DNA of 45,140 nucleotides from Caldilineaceae bacterium bin5 (GCA_002238445.1 MPML01000038.1:1-45140); one strand, 5' to 3'; shown: positions 17,361 to 26,181, counted from the first letter of the stretch. Notes: generated by a model not told the origin, from the sequence alone. Made by a program: numbers and translations.

Positions 17361-19034
17361 ATGAAAAGTAGAACCCGATTGTTCCATGCAGTTGCACTGC
17401 TGGTGATCCTCGGCATGGTGCTGTCTGCTTGCGCAGCACCTGTTGCTCCGGCGGATTCCAGCGGCGCGGCCATGGCAGATGAAGGCGAAGAGATGGCCGG
17501 TCGTCCCCTACCGGACGATGCAGCCGAAGAGCAGGTCATCCGTTACGTGACGCGAGATCTCAGCCGCCTGAACCCGGCTTCGGAGAGTGGTTTTGGCCGC
17601 CCTTGGATCTCACATATGTGGATGCCGTTTTTCCTGCGCGATCGCAACCACAACTTGCAACCCTGGCTGGCCACCGACTGGGAAGTCAACGACGATAACA
17701 CGGTCTATACAATCCATATCCACCCGGATGCTGCCTGGTCCGATGGCTCGCCTGTCGTGGCCCAGGAGGCTATAGACTACTGGTCTTGGGCTATCAGCCC
17801 GAACTGCATTTCCTGCTGGACCTTCTTGCGGCTTGGCACTGTCGCGGGCGCCCAGGCTGTGATCGACGGTGAAGCCGATACGATCTCGGGGCTGACCGCT
17901 ATTGACGACAAGACGCTGCAGATCACGCTGGAATCGTCAAACCCGACATTCATAGCCAGCATGGCACACTACAACACCGGCTTCGTCAAAATGGAGGACG
18001 TGAACGCCGATGAATTCGCGGCCGATGCCAACACGCGAGTAAACGGCCCTTTCCAGATTGAAGTGTGGGACCTGGATGCCCGCGAATATGTCGTCGTGCA
18101 GAACCCCGGCTGGTGGGGCGATACGAAGCCTTTCATCGAACGCATCGAAGCACAGTGGTCCAACGACGAAAACATTACCTACATAATGTGGCAGAACGGT
18201 GAGGCCGACGTCGCGCACTGGTTCACAAACATCCGCGAGCCGCTGCGCGCCGAAAACCCCGACCTGTTCGTGCTCATTCCCTACGCCACCAACTTCTACT
18301 TTGCTCTCCACACCAGCAAACCGCCCATGGATGACATCAACGTGCGGCGGGCCTTGCTCCATGCGGTGGACTGGGATCTGGCCATCGGCGCGGCCTACGA
18401 GGGTTCTCGTAACGAGCGCATCATGAAGACCCATCTGACGCCCGAACTGCCCTGTTTTGTCGCCGACAACTGGCCCGATTTCGGCTTTGATCCGGAACTG
18501 GCAAAGCAGGAATTGGCGGCATCCAAATATGGCGGACCGGAAGGCCTTCCCAAGATTCGCATATCCAGCGGTGGTTCGTCGCCCAATTATCTGCGCACAG
18601 CAGAGATTATGGCTGAGCAGTGGAAAAACGTTCTGGGGATTACCGATGTGGAGATCCGGCCGGGTTGGGGTGATGCCTGGGGCCAGGACGTCGACTTGGT
18701 CAACGTACAGCGCAACAGCTGGGGCGCAACTATCCCCGACCCTGCGGCGATGATCAACGGGTTGTGGAAGTATTACGCGGTGCCACATGAGGTTGGCCTG
18801 GACGATGAAGAGCTGGGTGCGATGATGGCCGAGCTTTCGTCGCTCGATCCGGCAAGCGCGGAATATTGTGAAAAGGTATCGGCGGCGGAACAGCGGCTTC
18901 TCAGCCACTACTACTTCCTGCCGATGATCTGGGATCTGTACGAGTACGTAGTGCAGCCTTACGTCAAGAATTTCGACGCCAACGTCGACAACAACTGGTC
19001 GACGCTGCTCGATATCTATGTAGCGGAACACTAG
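17361..19034 (+). CDS. ABC transporter solute-binding lipoprotein, family 5 (SBP3)
   Basis: 557-aa paralog of SBP2. Signal peptide with lipobox LSAC (Cys24), Ala/Pro linker, then the same GRPLPDDAAEEQVIRYV block. The signature region reads VYTIHIHPDAAWSDGSPVVAQEA, and the second lobe has NVRRALLHAVDWDLAI. Most conserved blocks match SBP2, but central residues near the presumed ligand pocket (for example GLWKYYAVPHEVGLDDEE against the SBP2 segment around residue 470) differ. I chose ATG 17361 over in-frame TTG 17352 because ACGGAG at 17345-17350 is then 10 nt upstream. Permeases B and C follow; this receptor is the one next to them. Confidence 0.93.
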   Translation: MKSRTRLFHAVALLVILGMVLSACAAPVAPADSSGAAMADEGEEMAGRPLPDDAAEEQVIRYVTRDLSRLNPASESGFGRPWISHMWMPFFLRDRNHNLQPWLATDWEVNDDNTVYTIHIHPDAAWSDGSPVVAQEAIDYWSWAISPNCISCWTFLRLGTVAGAQAVIDGEADTISGLTAIDDKTLQITLESSNPTFIASMAHYNTGFVKMEDVNADEFAADANTRVNGPFQIEVWDLDAREYVVVQNPGWWGDTKPFIERIEAQWSNDENITYIMWQNGEADVAHWFTNIREPLRAENPDLFVLIPYATNFYFALHTSKPPMDDINVRRALLHAVDWDLAIGAAYEGSRNERIMKTHLTPELPCFVADNWPDFGFDPELAKQELAASKYGGPEGLPKIRISSGGSSPNYLRTAEIMAEQWKNVLGITDVEIRPGWGDAWGQDVDLVNVQRNSWGATIPDPAAMINGLWKYYAVPHEVGLDDEELGAMMAELSSLDPASAEYCEKVSAAEQRLLSHYYFLPMIWDLYEYVVQPYVKNFDANVDNNWSTLLDIYVAEH

Positions 19035-19044
19035 ACCGAACAGT

Positions 19045-19080
19045 GAGGAGTGGGGGGGTGAAAAACTCTCCCCACTCCTC
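19045..19080 (+). promoter_or_regulatory. Intercistronic hairpin after SBP3
   Basis: Perfect 11-bp stem GAGGAGTGGGG (19045-19055) with CCCCACTCCTC (19070-19080) and a 14-nt loop, between SBP3 and permease B. No U-run follows. Confidence 0.6.
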
Positions 19081-19119
19081 GTCTCTCACTTCTCTGGCGC
19101 GTCTCCAAGGACCGTTGAA

Positions 19120-20070
19120 ATGTACAAATATACGCTGAAGCGCCTGGCGATTGCGATCCCGACATTTTTTGCAGTCCTCATCATTACTTTCACTCTTACC
19201 GTGCTCAGCCCGTTTGACCCGGTGGCGATGATGATGGCCCAATTTGAGGGTACGCTGGACACGCTGGCCAGAGACGATGTTATTGAAAAGATCCGCGAGC
19301 AGTACGGCCTCAACGATTCCTACGGCGTGCAGTTCACGCGCTGGATTGGGCGTTTGATGCAAGGCGACCTGGGTATTTCGATCAACGGGCAACGCAACGT
19401 GCTGCGCATGATCGTCAAGACCTTCCCAATCTCCTTCCAATTGGGTCTGGCAGGTGCAGTAGTAACAACACTGTTGGGCATTCCACTGGGTTGTCTGGCA
19501 GCCCTCAAGCAAAATACATGGATTGACTATACGATCGTGGGCGGCACGCTTGGTTTTCGAACGGTGCCGGTCTTTGTGCTGGCGCCCTTGCTGCTGATGC
19601 TCTTTGTCCTGGTGCTGGATATCATGAATGTACCGCGCGGTTGGGACGGCTTATTTCAGACCAAAGTAATTCTGCCGGTGTGTATTCTTGCTCTGGGACC
19701 CTTGCCGGTCGTTGTACGCCAGACCCGCGCCGCGGTTCTTGAAGTATTCACCATGGATTACGTACGCACAGCCAAGATGAAGGGCCTGGAGATGTGGCGC
19801 ATTATCATTCGCCACATCTTGCGCAACGCCCTGATTCCGGTGGTCACCACCTTGGGCTTCGTCGCCGAGGGATTAATCGTAGGCAGCATTTTTCTGGACA
19901 GCATCTTTGCCATTCCCGGATTCGGCGGAGTAGCGGAGTCAGCCTTTCGCGGTTTTGATTACCCAGTGATCATGGGTGTCACCATGGTTAGCGCCGTCAT
20001 GATCATTCTAACCAACTTGCTCGTCGATCTGATCTACCCGTTCCTGGATCCGCGCATCAAGTTTGAGTGA
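19120..20070 (+). CDS. ABC transporter permease, DppB/OppB type (transporter 2)
   Basis: 316-aa inner-membrane permease. N-terminal segment KRLAIAIPTFFAVLIITFTLTVLSP is the first helix. YGLNDSYGVQFTRWIGRLMQGDLGIS is the conserved loop, and the EAA-type coupling loop reads MDYVRTAKMKGLEMWRIIIRH. It ends LLVDLIYPFLDPRIKFE, typical of DppB. A GWDGLFQTKVILPV insertion before the third pair of helices is shared with the permease at 44101 and not with those at 2002 and 27984, so transporters 2 and 4 are sister systems. ATG 19120 follows CAAGGA at 19106-19111. It works with the permease at 20164 and one or both preceding receptors. Confidence 0.93.
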   Translation: MYKYTLKRLAIAIPTFFAVLIITFTLTVLSPFDPVAMMMAQFEGTLDTLARDDVIEKIREQYGLNDSYGVQFTRWIGRLMQGDLGISINGQRNVLRMIVKTFPISFQLGLAGAVVTTLLGIPLGCLAALKQNTWIDYTIVGGTLGFRTVPVFVLAPLLLMLFVLVLDIMNVPRGWDGLFQTKVILPVCILALGPLPVVVRQTRAAVLEVFTMDYVRTAKMKGLEMWRIIIRHILRNALIPVVTTLGFVAEGLIVGSIFLDSIFAIPGFGGVAESAFRGFDYPVIMGVTMVSAVMIILTNLLVDLIYPFLDPRIKFE

Positions 20071-20080
20071 GCTGAGCCCC

Positions 20081-20100
20081 CGCCGCAGCTCTAGGCGGCG
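20081..20100 (+). promoter_or_regulatory. Small hairpin between permeases B and C of transporter 2
   Basis: CGCCGC, 8-nt loop, GCGGCG: a short perfect stem 10 nt after the permease B stop codon. Its function is unknown and there is no U-tract. Confidence 0.3.
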
Positions 20101-20163
20101 CACTGTCTGGAGCGTAGCCGTGCGGAATTACTGTAAGATAATTTTTATCAGGGAAGTCGGTAA

Positions 20164-21156
20164 ATGAGCGAAAGCAGCGACCAGAGTTCGGCCAATAATC
20201 TGAGCGAGGAACTGATCGCCGAGGATGCTTTGAAAGCTCGATCGCTTTGGCAGGATGCGGTAAGCCGGCTGCTCGCGAATCGGCTCTCGATCATCGGGCT
20301 GGTCATTACAACCCTCCTACTGGTGGCGGCCCTGTTTGGACCTTACATTGCGCCCTATTCTTATACCGAGCAGGATCTTATGAACGTCGCAAAGATGCCC
20401 AGTGCCGACCACTGGCTGGGAACCGATGAGATAGGCAGAGATCTTTTCAGCCGGGTGATATGGGGAGCCCGTACCGCCACTTTGGTCGCAATTTTCACTA
20501 CCGTCATCAGCGTGATAATCGGAGTTATACTCGGTGCAGTGGCAGGCTATGGAGGCGCGCTGGCCGACAGCATCACGGGTCGCGTCATCGACATTGTGAT
20601 GTCGGTGCCCGGTCTACTGTTGGCGGCTTTGATCGCGGTCTCTATCAAGCAGCCGATCGTTTCGTGGGCCAAAGAAATCTACGAAAGCAATGGGTTCCCC
20701 TTGTTCGCGGACACGACGTGGCTCGATTTGCTGGTGGTGTTCGGGGGCTTGGCATTTGTGTCGTGGCCGGGCTACGCCCGACTGATTCGGGGCCAGATTT
20801 TCTCTCTGCGTGAAGAACAGTACATCGAAGCGGCCAAGTCAGTGGGCGTGTCGGAAGTCAAGATAGCGCTGCGGCACCTCTTGCCCAATGCGATTGGTCC
20901 CGTAATCGTCACTCTTACCTTCAGTTTTTCCAGCGCGATGGTGTTGGAATCTTCACTAAGCTATCTGGGCATCGGTGTTCTGCCGCCGCAGGCCAGCTGG
21001 GGAAATATGATCGCTTCCAACATCGGCAGCTGGTCCTATCGCCCCTGGCTGGTGGCTGTGCCGTCATTGACCCTGGCGATCGTCACGCTGGGCATCAACT
21101 TCCTGGGCGACGGTCTGAACGACGCCCTCAATCCCCGCTCGAAACGCTCGATCTGA
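20164..21156 (+). CDS. ABC transporter permease, DppC/OppC type (transporter 2)
   Basis: 330-aa second permease. The first 35 residues are polar and acidic (cytoplasmic tail with SEELIAEDALKARS), then a helix at about 40-60. The DppC signature DHWLGTDEIGRDLFSRVIWGAR follows, and an EAA-type loop EQYIEAAKSVGVSEVKIALRH. SSLSYLGIGVLPPQASWGNM and the end INFLGDGLNDALNPRSK are diagnostic of the family. It is longer than the DppC copies at 2984 and 29055 because of an extra stretch at about 165-190 (SWAKEIYESNGFPLFADTTW), which probably lies outside the membrane. ATG 20164 has GGGAAG at 20151-20156. No ATPase gene follows; dehydrogenases do. Confidence 0.92.
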   Translation: MSESSDQSSANNLSEELIAEDALKARSLWQDAVSRLLANRLSIIGLVITTLLLVAALFGPYIAPYSYTEQDLMNVAKMPSADHWLGTDEIGRDLFSRVIWGARTATLVAIFTTVISVIIGVILGAVAGYGGALADSITGRVIDIVMSVPGLLLAALIAVSIKQPIVSWAKEIYESNGFPLFADTTWLDLLVVFGGLAFVSWPGYARLIRGQIFSLREEQYIEAAKSVGVSEVKIALRHLLPNAIGPVIVTLTFSFSSAMVLESSLSYLGIGVLPPQASWGNMIASNIGSWSYRPWLVAVPSLTLAIVTLGINFLGDGLNDALNPRSKRSI

Positions 21157-21302
21157 CCGGCGTTTATCTATCTAGAGACGGTACGCAGGCGGTCGGGCGA
21201 CAACGGTAGAGCTACTTCCACGCCGCTTGCTGCCAAACGCCTGAACACAAAAGCCGGAAATTCCCGGCGTCATGAAAAGTCACAGAACGACAAGGAGTTA
21301 AC

Positions 21303-22331
21303 ATGGCTGAAGAAAAGCTGCGCGCGGCCGTAATTGGCGGCGGATTGGGCGGTTCCCACGGGTATGCCTATGCGCGTGCGCCAGAGTACGAACTGGTGGC
21401 TATTTGCGACCTCAATCCCGAAGTGTTTCCGCGCTTCTTTGAACGGGCCGAACTTCCACCTGGCAGCATCAACCAGTACACCGACTATCATGAAATGTTC
21501 GAGAAGGAACGGCTCGATGTTGTCAGTGTGGCAACGCCTGACCACCTGCACGCAGACCCAGTCTGCGACGCCTCGAACGCAGGCATCCGCGGCGTCATCT
21601 GCGAAAAGCCACTGACTACGACGATCAAGGACGCCGACCGCATTATCGAAACGATCGAGGCCAATGGCACAAAGATGTCGGTGGACCACACGCGCAGTTG
21701 GATTCCGTCATATCAAGGCGTCAAGAAAGCAGTTTGGGACGGTGAGATCGGCGGGCTGACGCGGATCGTGGCCCACATGGGCGGTCGCCGCTCGATGCTC
21801 TTCCGCAACGGCACGCATCTGATCGACGGTGTCTGCTTTTTCGCAAACGCGTCGCCGGTCTGGGTTATTGCCGCGCACGAGCAGGGCTTTGAGGACTATG
21901 GGCCAGTCTACGACGGGAAAGGCGGAAAGGATCCACAGTATGACCCTGGCTCGACTATCATCATCGAATTCGCGAACGGCGTGCGCGGGATTGTAAACAG
22001 CGCCAAGTTGACGCCTCAACTTTTCGAGTACGATTTGCAGGGACCGAACGGTCGCTACTGGCTCACCGACAAGCATTGCACGGCCTGGAAGACGGAGCAG
22101 AAAGAGGGTACCCCTGTACAGGTGCCACCGCCTGAAGGCCGGAGCTACGTCGATCCCTTCGGCGAAAACCTGATCCCGGCGGTCCAGGAGATGGCCAATA
22201 TGGTTTTGCATGATGCGCCCAGCAGTTCCTCTCCCTACAGAGGCAGGGAGTCGCTGGAGATCATGCTGGCGGCTCTGATCTCACAAACCAAGGGTAGCGC
22301 AAAGATCGAATTACCACTTCCACGCGAATAA
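21303..22331 (+). CDS. Gfo/Idh/MocA-family NAD(P)-dependent oxidoreductase (active-site intact)
   Basis: 342-aa sugar or inositol-type dehydrogenase. The Rossmann motif VIGGGLGGSH (residues 10-19) binds NAD(P); DVVSVATPDHLHADP is the conserved strand after the dinucleotide site. CEKPLTT carries catalytic Lys102, and GTHLIDGVCFF supplies the later His and Asp. Members oxidise sugars, inositols and related polyols or reduce their keto forms; substrate unknown. ATG 21303 has AAGGAG at 21292-21297. It lies 146 nt after permease C with no strong terminator between, and 11 nt before a second family member, so it is probably in operon 2 and acts on what transporter 2 brings in. Confidence 0.92.
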   Translation: MAEEKLRAAVIGGGLGGSHGYAYARAPEYELVAICDLNPEVFPRFFERAELPPGSINQYTDYHEMFEKERLDVVSVATPDHLHADPVCDASNAGIRGVICEKPLTTTIKDADRIIETIEANGTKMSVDHTRSWIPSYQGVKKAVWDGEIGGLTRIVAHMGGRRSMLFRNGTHLIDGVCFFANASPVWVIAAHEQGFEDYGPVYDGKGGKDPQYDPGSTIIIEFANGVRGIVNSAKLTPQLFEYDLQGPNGRYWLTDKHCTAWKTEQKEGTPVQVPPPEGRSYVDPFGENLIPAVQEMANMVLHDAPSSSSPYRGRESLEIMLAALISQTKGSAKIELPLPRE

Positions 22332-22342
22332 GGTACGGCACA

Positions 22343-23443
22343 ATGTCAAGAGACAGACGGTTGGTCATAGGGGCAATCTCCTCGCACGGCCATGAACTCG
22401 GTCACGTCAGCGTGCTAGATCAGTTAGACGAGGTAGGGTCGATTCACGTTTGCGCGGCATCGGACTTGGTCGACGTGGAGGATCTGGCCGGCGAGTCTGC
22501 GCGGGTGGTCGGCAAGTATACCAACGTTGACGCCTTGCTGGAACGCGCCGACCTTGACGCGGTGATTATGTGCGCCCGGCCCGATCATGCGCCTGGCATC
22601 ATGGAGAAGGTCGTCAACGCCGGCTTGCCGGTCCTCTACGACAAGCCGGCAGCAACCCGTGCGGCAGATCTACGGCGGGTGGCGGAGGCTGCCAAGCGAA
22701 AAGGGGTAACGGCCGGTGCAATGCTGCAGTGGCGTTATCATCCTATGACTATCAGTCTGAAGAGGGCGCTGATGGACGGGGCGCTCGGAGATGTGATGAC
22801 CATAGAGGGCAAAATGCTGAACGGCCTCCTGCGATATCGGGATACGTCCACCTATCTCTTTGAACCCGAAACGGCCGGTCACGGAATCCTCTCTTGGCTG
22901 GGCTGTCACTGCATGGACCTTGTGATCTATCTGATGCAGGAGCGGGTGGTGGAGGTGATGGCGATGGTGGGAAATCTGAACCCGGAGAAAGTCAAGGTCG
23001 AGGACTCCGGATTTCTCATACTCAAGTTTGAGAGCGGCCGGATGGGCACGTTCCAGGCGGGTTACCACTTACTAGGCGGCAAGGCGACCTACGACTTCTA
23101 CGTTGGCATGCGCGGGACAGAGGGGTTTGCGGTATTGCCGCTACTCGAGCCCCAGGAGGAAACGTCCGGAGGGAGCGAGGTCGAGCACACTTCAACATAT
23201 ACGCTGTCCAGTGAAGCGCGGGGCTGGAATACGGGCGGTGTCCGCCGGGAACGCTTCGCAATACCACATGCGCCGGGCTACGGCGGCGTCATGGCGGAAG
23301 AGCTATACCGAGATTTCTTTGATGCTGCCCAGAGCGGCGCGCCGGCGCCGGCGCCGATCGAAGATTCGGTGCATTTGCTGGAGATCGTCGAGGCGGCCAA
23401 GGAGTCTTCGGCCACGGGCCGCGCTGTTGGCATTGCCGTGTGA
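22343..23443 (+). CDS. Gfo/Idh/MocA-family oxidoreductase, second copy
   Basis: 366-aa member of the same family as its neighbour but only distantly similar. The dinucleotide loop is unusual: VIGAISSHGHELGHVS replaces the normal GxGxxG, so cofactor binding may differ. The catalytic motif is present as YDKPAAT with Lys101, and LGCHCMDLVIYLM gives the His-x-x-Asp pair. Proteins with this odd first loop are often annotated as trehalose-utilisation or inositol-related dehydrogenases; I cannot assign a substrate. ATG 22343 follows the previous stop by 11 nt with a weak ribosome site, suggesting translational coupling. The next gene follows within 20 nt. Confidence 0.87.
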   Translation: MSRDRRLVIGAISSHGHELGHVSVLDQLDEVGSIHVCAASDLVDVEDLAGESARVVGKYTNVDALLERADLDAVIMCARPDHAPGIMEKVVNAGLPVLYDKPAATRAADLRRVAEAAKRKGVTAGAMLQWRYHPMTISLKRALMDGALGDVMTIEGKMLNGLLRYRDTSTYLFEPETAGHGILSWLGCHCMDLVIYLMQERVVEVMAMVGNLNPEKVKVEDSGFLILKFESGRMGTFQAGYHLLGGKATYDFYVGMRGTEGFAVLPLLEPQEETSGGSEVEHTSTYTLSSEARGWNTGGVRRERFAIPHAPGYGGVMAEELYRDFFDAAQSGAPAPAPIEDSVHLLEIVEAAKESSATGRAVGIAV

Positions 23444-23463
23444 TCTATGATGGAAAGACAGAA

Positions 23464-24192
23464 ATGAGCAGAATGACGTACCGCGAGACATTTGAAGACG
23501 GAGCCGGCGGCTGGATTGCCTGGTTGGGACCCGGTCAGCCGGCGCCGGCCGTTATCGAAGACGGGGCATTAGTCTCTCGCGGCCCATGGGGCATCGACTC
23601 CAATCATGCTCCTCCGGGCGGCGGATACCTCCACCTCCTGTTTATTCTCCATACTGCACCGCAGGCCAACCCAGGCGATAGTTACGGTCCTTTGCTTGGT
23701 GGGAACCGTTTTATTGACGGAGGCTATCCCAGAGATTTTCGCAATGCTCGACTTACCTTGCGGCTTAAGGGTGATGTCGACCTTCAGGGGGCAGAGTTGC
23801 GGCTACATTGCCAGTCGCGCGTGGGGGACAAGGCGATCAACTTTGTTTTGACATCACAGTGCTTCACAGTGACGCAGGACTGGACGGTGCAGACGATCAC
23901 GCTGTCACCCGACCCTGAGCAGTGGCTCTGCCTGGGAGCACGCCACGATCTGACGGACGAATACGGCTGGGGCGATATTGAAAGTGTGCTGCAGGATATC
24001 AACATCGACATCATCCTCCTGCTGCACCCTTTGCGAATTGTGCCGTTGCAGCCTCAACCGGAAGGTCCTCATTTTCGACGCGCTGAGTTAGACTATGAGG
24101 TTGACAGATCGCATCTTCCTTCTGGTGAAATCAGGTTGGGAGAAGTACAGATCGACTTCCACAACACTGCTGAAATGTCGGATAGACAGTAA
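23464..24192 (+). CDS. Unrecognised 242-aa protein, possibly beta-sandwich
   Basis: I do not recognise the family. The protein is soluble, rich in alternating hydrophobic strands (ARLTLRLKGDVDLQGAELRLHCQSR, WTVQTITLSPDPEQWLCLGAR), with an N-terminal FEDGAGGWIAWLGP start like those of jelly-roll or carbohydrate-binding-module-like domains. The C-terminus is a clear conserved block, AELDYEVDRSHLPSGEI. No signal peptide. ATG 23464 follows GGAAAG at 23452-23457; GTG 23440 overlapping the previous stop is also possible. It is the last gene of operon 2 and may bind a sugar ligand (inference from context and pattern only). A decayed partial copy lies at 25300-25705, beyond the toxin-antitoxin pair. 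Confidence 0.65.
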   Translation: MSRMTYRETFEDGAGGWIAWLGPGQPAPAVIEDGALVSRGPWGIDSNHAPPGGGYLHLLFILHTAPQANPGDSYGPLLGGNRFIDGGYPRDFRNARLTLRLKGDVDLQGAELRLHCQSRVGDKAINFVLTSQCFTVTQDWTVQTITLSPDPEQWLCLGARHDLTDEYGWGDIESVLQDINIDIILLLHPLRIVPLQPQPEGPHFRRAELDYEVDRSHLPSGEIRLGEVQIDFHNTAEMSDRQ

Positions 24193-24293
24193 GGAAGTCT
24201 AAGCACTTTCCTGAGAAGGTAGTCGTCATTCCCAGAAGGTATTTGTGCAAAATTCCTTTGCATAGTGCAGGATAGTCTAAGCAGAAAAACCAA

Positions 24294-24322
24294 TTGTGAT
24301 TGCATTGCAATCATGATATGAT
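24294..24322 (+). promoter_or_regulatory. Toxin-antitoxin promoter with embedded palindromic operator
   Basis: A -35 TTGTGA (24294-24299) and a -10 TATGAT (24317-24322) are 17 bp apart. Between and overlapping them is a 17-nt palindrome, TGATTGCA-T-TGCAATCA at 24297-24313. This is the expected place for autorepression by a ribbon-helix-helix antitoxin alone or with its toxin. GGAGGTGA at 24340-24347 is a strong ribosome site for the antitoxin. Confidence 0.7.
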
Positions 24323-24351
24323 CCCTTCACAATGCAAATGGAGGTGATAAC

Positions 24352-24621
24352 ATGGCCAGCATAACAGTGCGCAATCTCGACGAAGATCTGAAGAGGCGGC
24401 TACGAATAAGGGCAGCCAGGAATGAACGATCCATGGAGCAGGAGGTCCGTGACATTCTGCGTGCGGCGCTGGATCAGGAGGTGGCTCCTGCCAGAAATCT
24501 CGGAACGGAGATCCACAATCTGTTTAAGCCTTTCGGAGAGGTCGAGTTGGAAATCCTTCCACGGGAAGCTATGCGCGAGCTCCCGCGTTTTGATGGAATA
24601 CTAGGTGATGTTCATTCTTGA
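24352..24621 (+). CDS. FitA/VapB-type ribbon-helix-helix antitoxin
   Basis: 89-aa antitoxin. The N-terminal ASITVRNLDEDLKRRLRIRAARNERSMEQEVRDILRAAL is a ribbon-helix-helix DNA-binding fold of the FitA/Arc type (strand at 3-7, two helices to about residue 43). It should dimerise and bind the palindrome upstream. The C-terminal tail (LFKPFGEVELEILPRE) would wrap the toxin and block its active site. It overlaps the toxin gene by 14 nt, and the toxin is made by coupled translation. The pair sits between a catabolic operon and a pseudogene, typical of a horizontally acquired module in an accessory region. Confidence 0.93.
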   Translation: MASITVRNLDEDLKRRLRIRAARNERSMEQEVRDILRAALDQEVAPARNLGTEIHNLFKPFGEVELEILPREAMRELPRFDGILGDVHS

Positions 24622-25030
24622 TACCAATGTTATCTCGGAGGTAATGCGAGACAGCCCGCATCAGAAGGTCCTGGCATGGATAGACGATCAGTTTACGAGC
24701 TCTCTGTTTGTGACTGCTATCACTGAGGCAGAGATTCGAACTGGCATCGCGCTCTTGCCCGCAGGGAAACGTCGGCGAGGGCTGACTGCCGCTGCGGAAC
24801 GCACCTTCGAAATGCTGTTTTCTGAACGTGTCCTAGCTTTCGACAGCGAAGCTGCCCGTGCTTATGCTGAAATAGCGTCCGGCCGCAGGGTGGTTGGCCG
24901 TCCGATCAGCCAGGCCGACTGCCAGATAGCTGCGATCGCTAAATCCCAAGGGGCATCAATTGTTACCAGAGATGTAGACGACTTTGAAGGTTGCGGTGTT
25001 GAAGTATTGAATCCCTGGACTGATCGGTGA
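24608..25030 (+). CDS. FitB/VapC-type PIN-domain toxin ribonuclease
   Basis: 140-aa PIN-domain endoribonuclease, the usual toxin length. The acidic active site is intact: LDTN with Asp5, AEIRTGI with Glu42, SQADCQIAAIA with Asp104, and VTRDVDDFEG with Asp122, which together bind Mg or Mn. FitB/VapC toxins typically cut tRNA or rRNA when the antitoxin is degraded; the target here is not known. ATG 24608 is preceded by GTG 24605 in the same frame; both lie inside the end of the antitoxin gene, so translation is coupled. No obvious terminator follows in the next 100 nt. Confidence 0.93.
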   Translation: MFILDTNVISEVMRDSPHQKVLAWIDDQFTSSLFVTAITEAEIRTGIALLPAGKRRRGLTAAAERTFEMLFSERVLAFDSEAARAYAEIASGRRVVGRPISQADCQIAAIAKSQGASIVTRDVDDFEGCGVEVLNPWTDR

Positions 25031-25299
25031 ACTCACCAAATCCACCCGGAAGGCAATTGCGCTCTTTTTCCAATTTGCCCCGCAGCTAAGACCAGTTATT
25101 GGTTCAGACAAACTGAAGTTCAGTCAGTCGCCTTGGTAGCAAGCGGAAACGCTTGGTATCTCCCTCCAGGTTCTCGCGGGGCTGGCCTTTTGCTGAGAAC
25201 CATCCTTCTCGAGAGCGTGCATCCTGGGATGGGGCATCCAGACCTCAAAGTTCTCGATGAAATTGTGGTTGTCCGAGAGTCCTTATAATTTCGCTCCAC

Positions 25300-25705
25300 G
25301 CGGGGGGCGTAGTTGAGGCTGTACTTCCAGTAACGGGTAGGCCACAGAGTCGTCAACCTCGTGCTGTATTCTCAAACTTTCGTGGTTGCCCCGGACTAGA
25401 GTGAGCAGACGATCACCCTTATGCCGGACCCGGCACAGTGGCTCAGAACGGGCGTCCGCCACGACCTGAAAGACAGGTAGGAATGGGACGAAATTGAAAG
25501 CGTGACGCGGGATGTCTATATTGATATCATTCACCTGTTGCACTCCTTGAGAATTGCGCCGTCACAGCCTCAATCTGGCGGTCCACACGCTCACCGCGCA
25601 GAACTTGATTATGAGGTAGACAGAAGTTGCCTTCCCACGGGAGAGATCTGGTTGAGCGAAGTGCAAATCGACTTTAGCGACTCTCCAGCGCAGCCGGGTC
25701 GATAA
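25300..25705 (+). pseudogene. Decayed 3' copy of the 242-aa gene at 23464
   Basis: In one continuous frame this stretch aligns with residues about 109-240 of the protein at 23464: ELRLxxQxRVG, QTITLxPDPxQWL, RHDL, DIESV/EIESV and AELDYEVDRSxLP all line up. Four in-frame stops interrupt it at 25310, 25331, 25397 and 25478, and the first half of the gene is missing. The last 67 codons are still open from ATG 25502 but encode only the C-terminal block. The frame has been kept without visible indels, so decay has been by point mutation after loss of the 5' part. Confidence 0.85.
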
Positions 25706-26181
25706 CCGGGCAGGCAGGGCAAATGGAGTTATCTGTAAGCGCATTGACATGAGGTGATCTCCGTGCTACACTGCGGCCACAGTCAGGAGAGTCAAGCGCG
25801 CCCCTATCGAGCCCTCGCCAGCCGTTCAAAGACGCACACGGGCTATACTGCACACGACAATCGGGCACCTTAAGTCAAGGGTTTCATGGTATCGGCGAGC
25901 GATGACAGATTGTTCGCGCACCGCTATCGCGCCTTGATGCAGATACGAACACAGCTAACCAAAGTGAAGGAATCTGCCCTTGATGAAGCGCTAACGGCTT
26001 CTTTTTTCCATAAAGTACAACGTAATCGAATCTGTAATAGCATAGAACCTAGCAAAGGAGGCGGCAGACGCGGGTCATCAGAACAGGGGCTGACACACTC
26101 CCAGCGGATGGTACGGAAGCATGTATTATTCGGCAGTTATTCCTCTCAATCGAACCTCAAGAACCAGATGGAGACAGAAAC
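25706..26181. other. Intergenic region with weak terminator-like hairpin
   Basis: No convincing gene in these 476 bp. GAAGC, 7-nt loop, GCTTC, then six T residues at 25985-26007 form a short rho-independent-terminator-like element on the + strand. A 99-codon frame crosses it (25886-26185) but runs through this hairpin and into the next start, has no ribosome site and shows no recognisable pattern. Confidence 0.45.
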
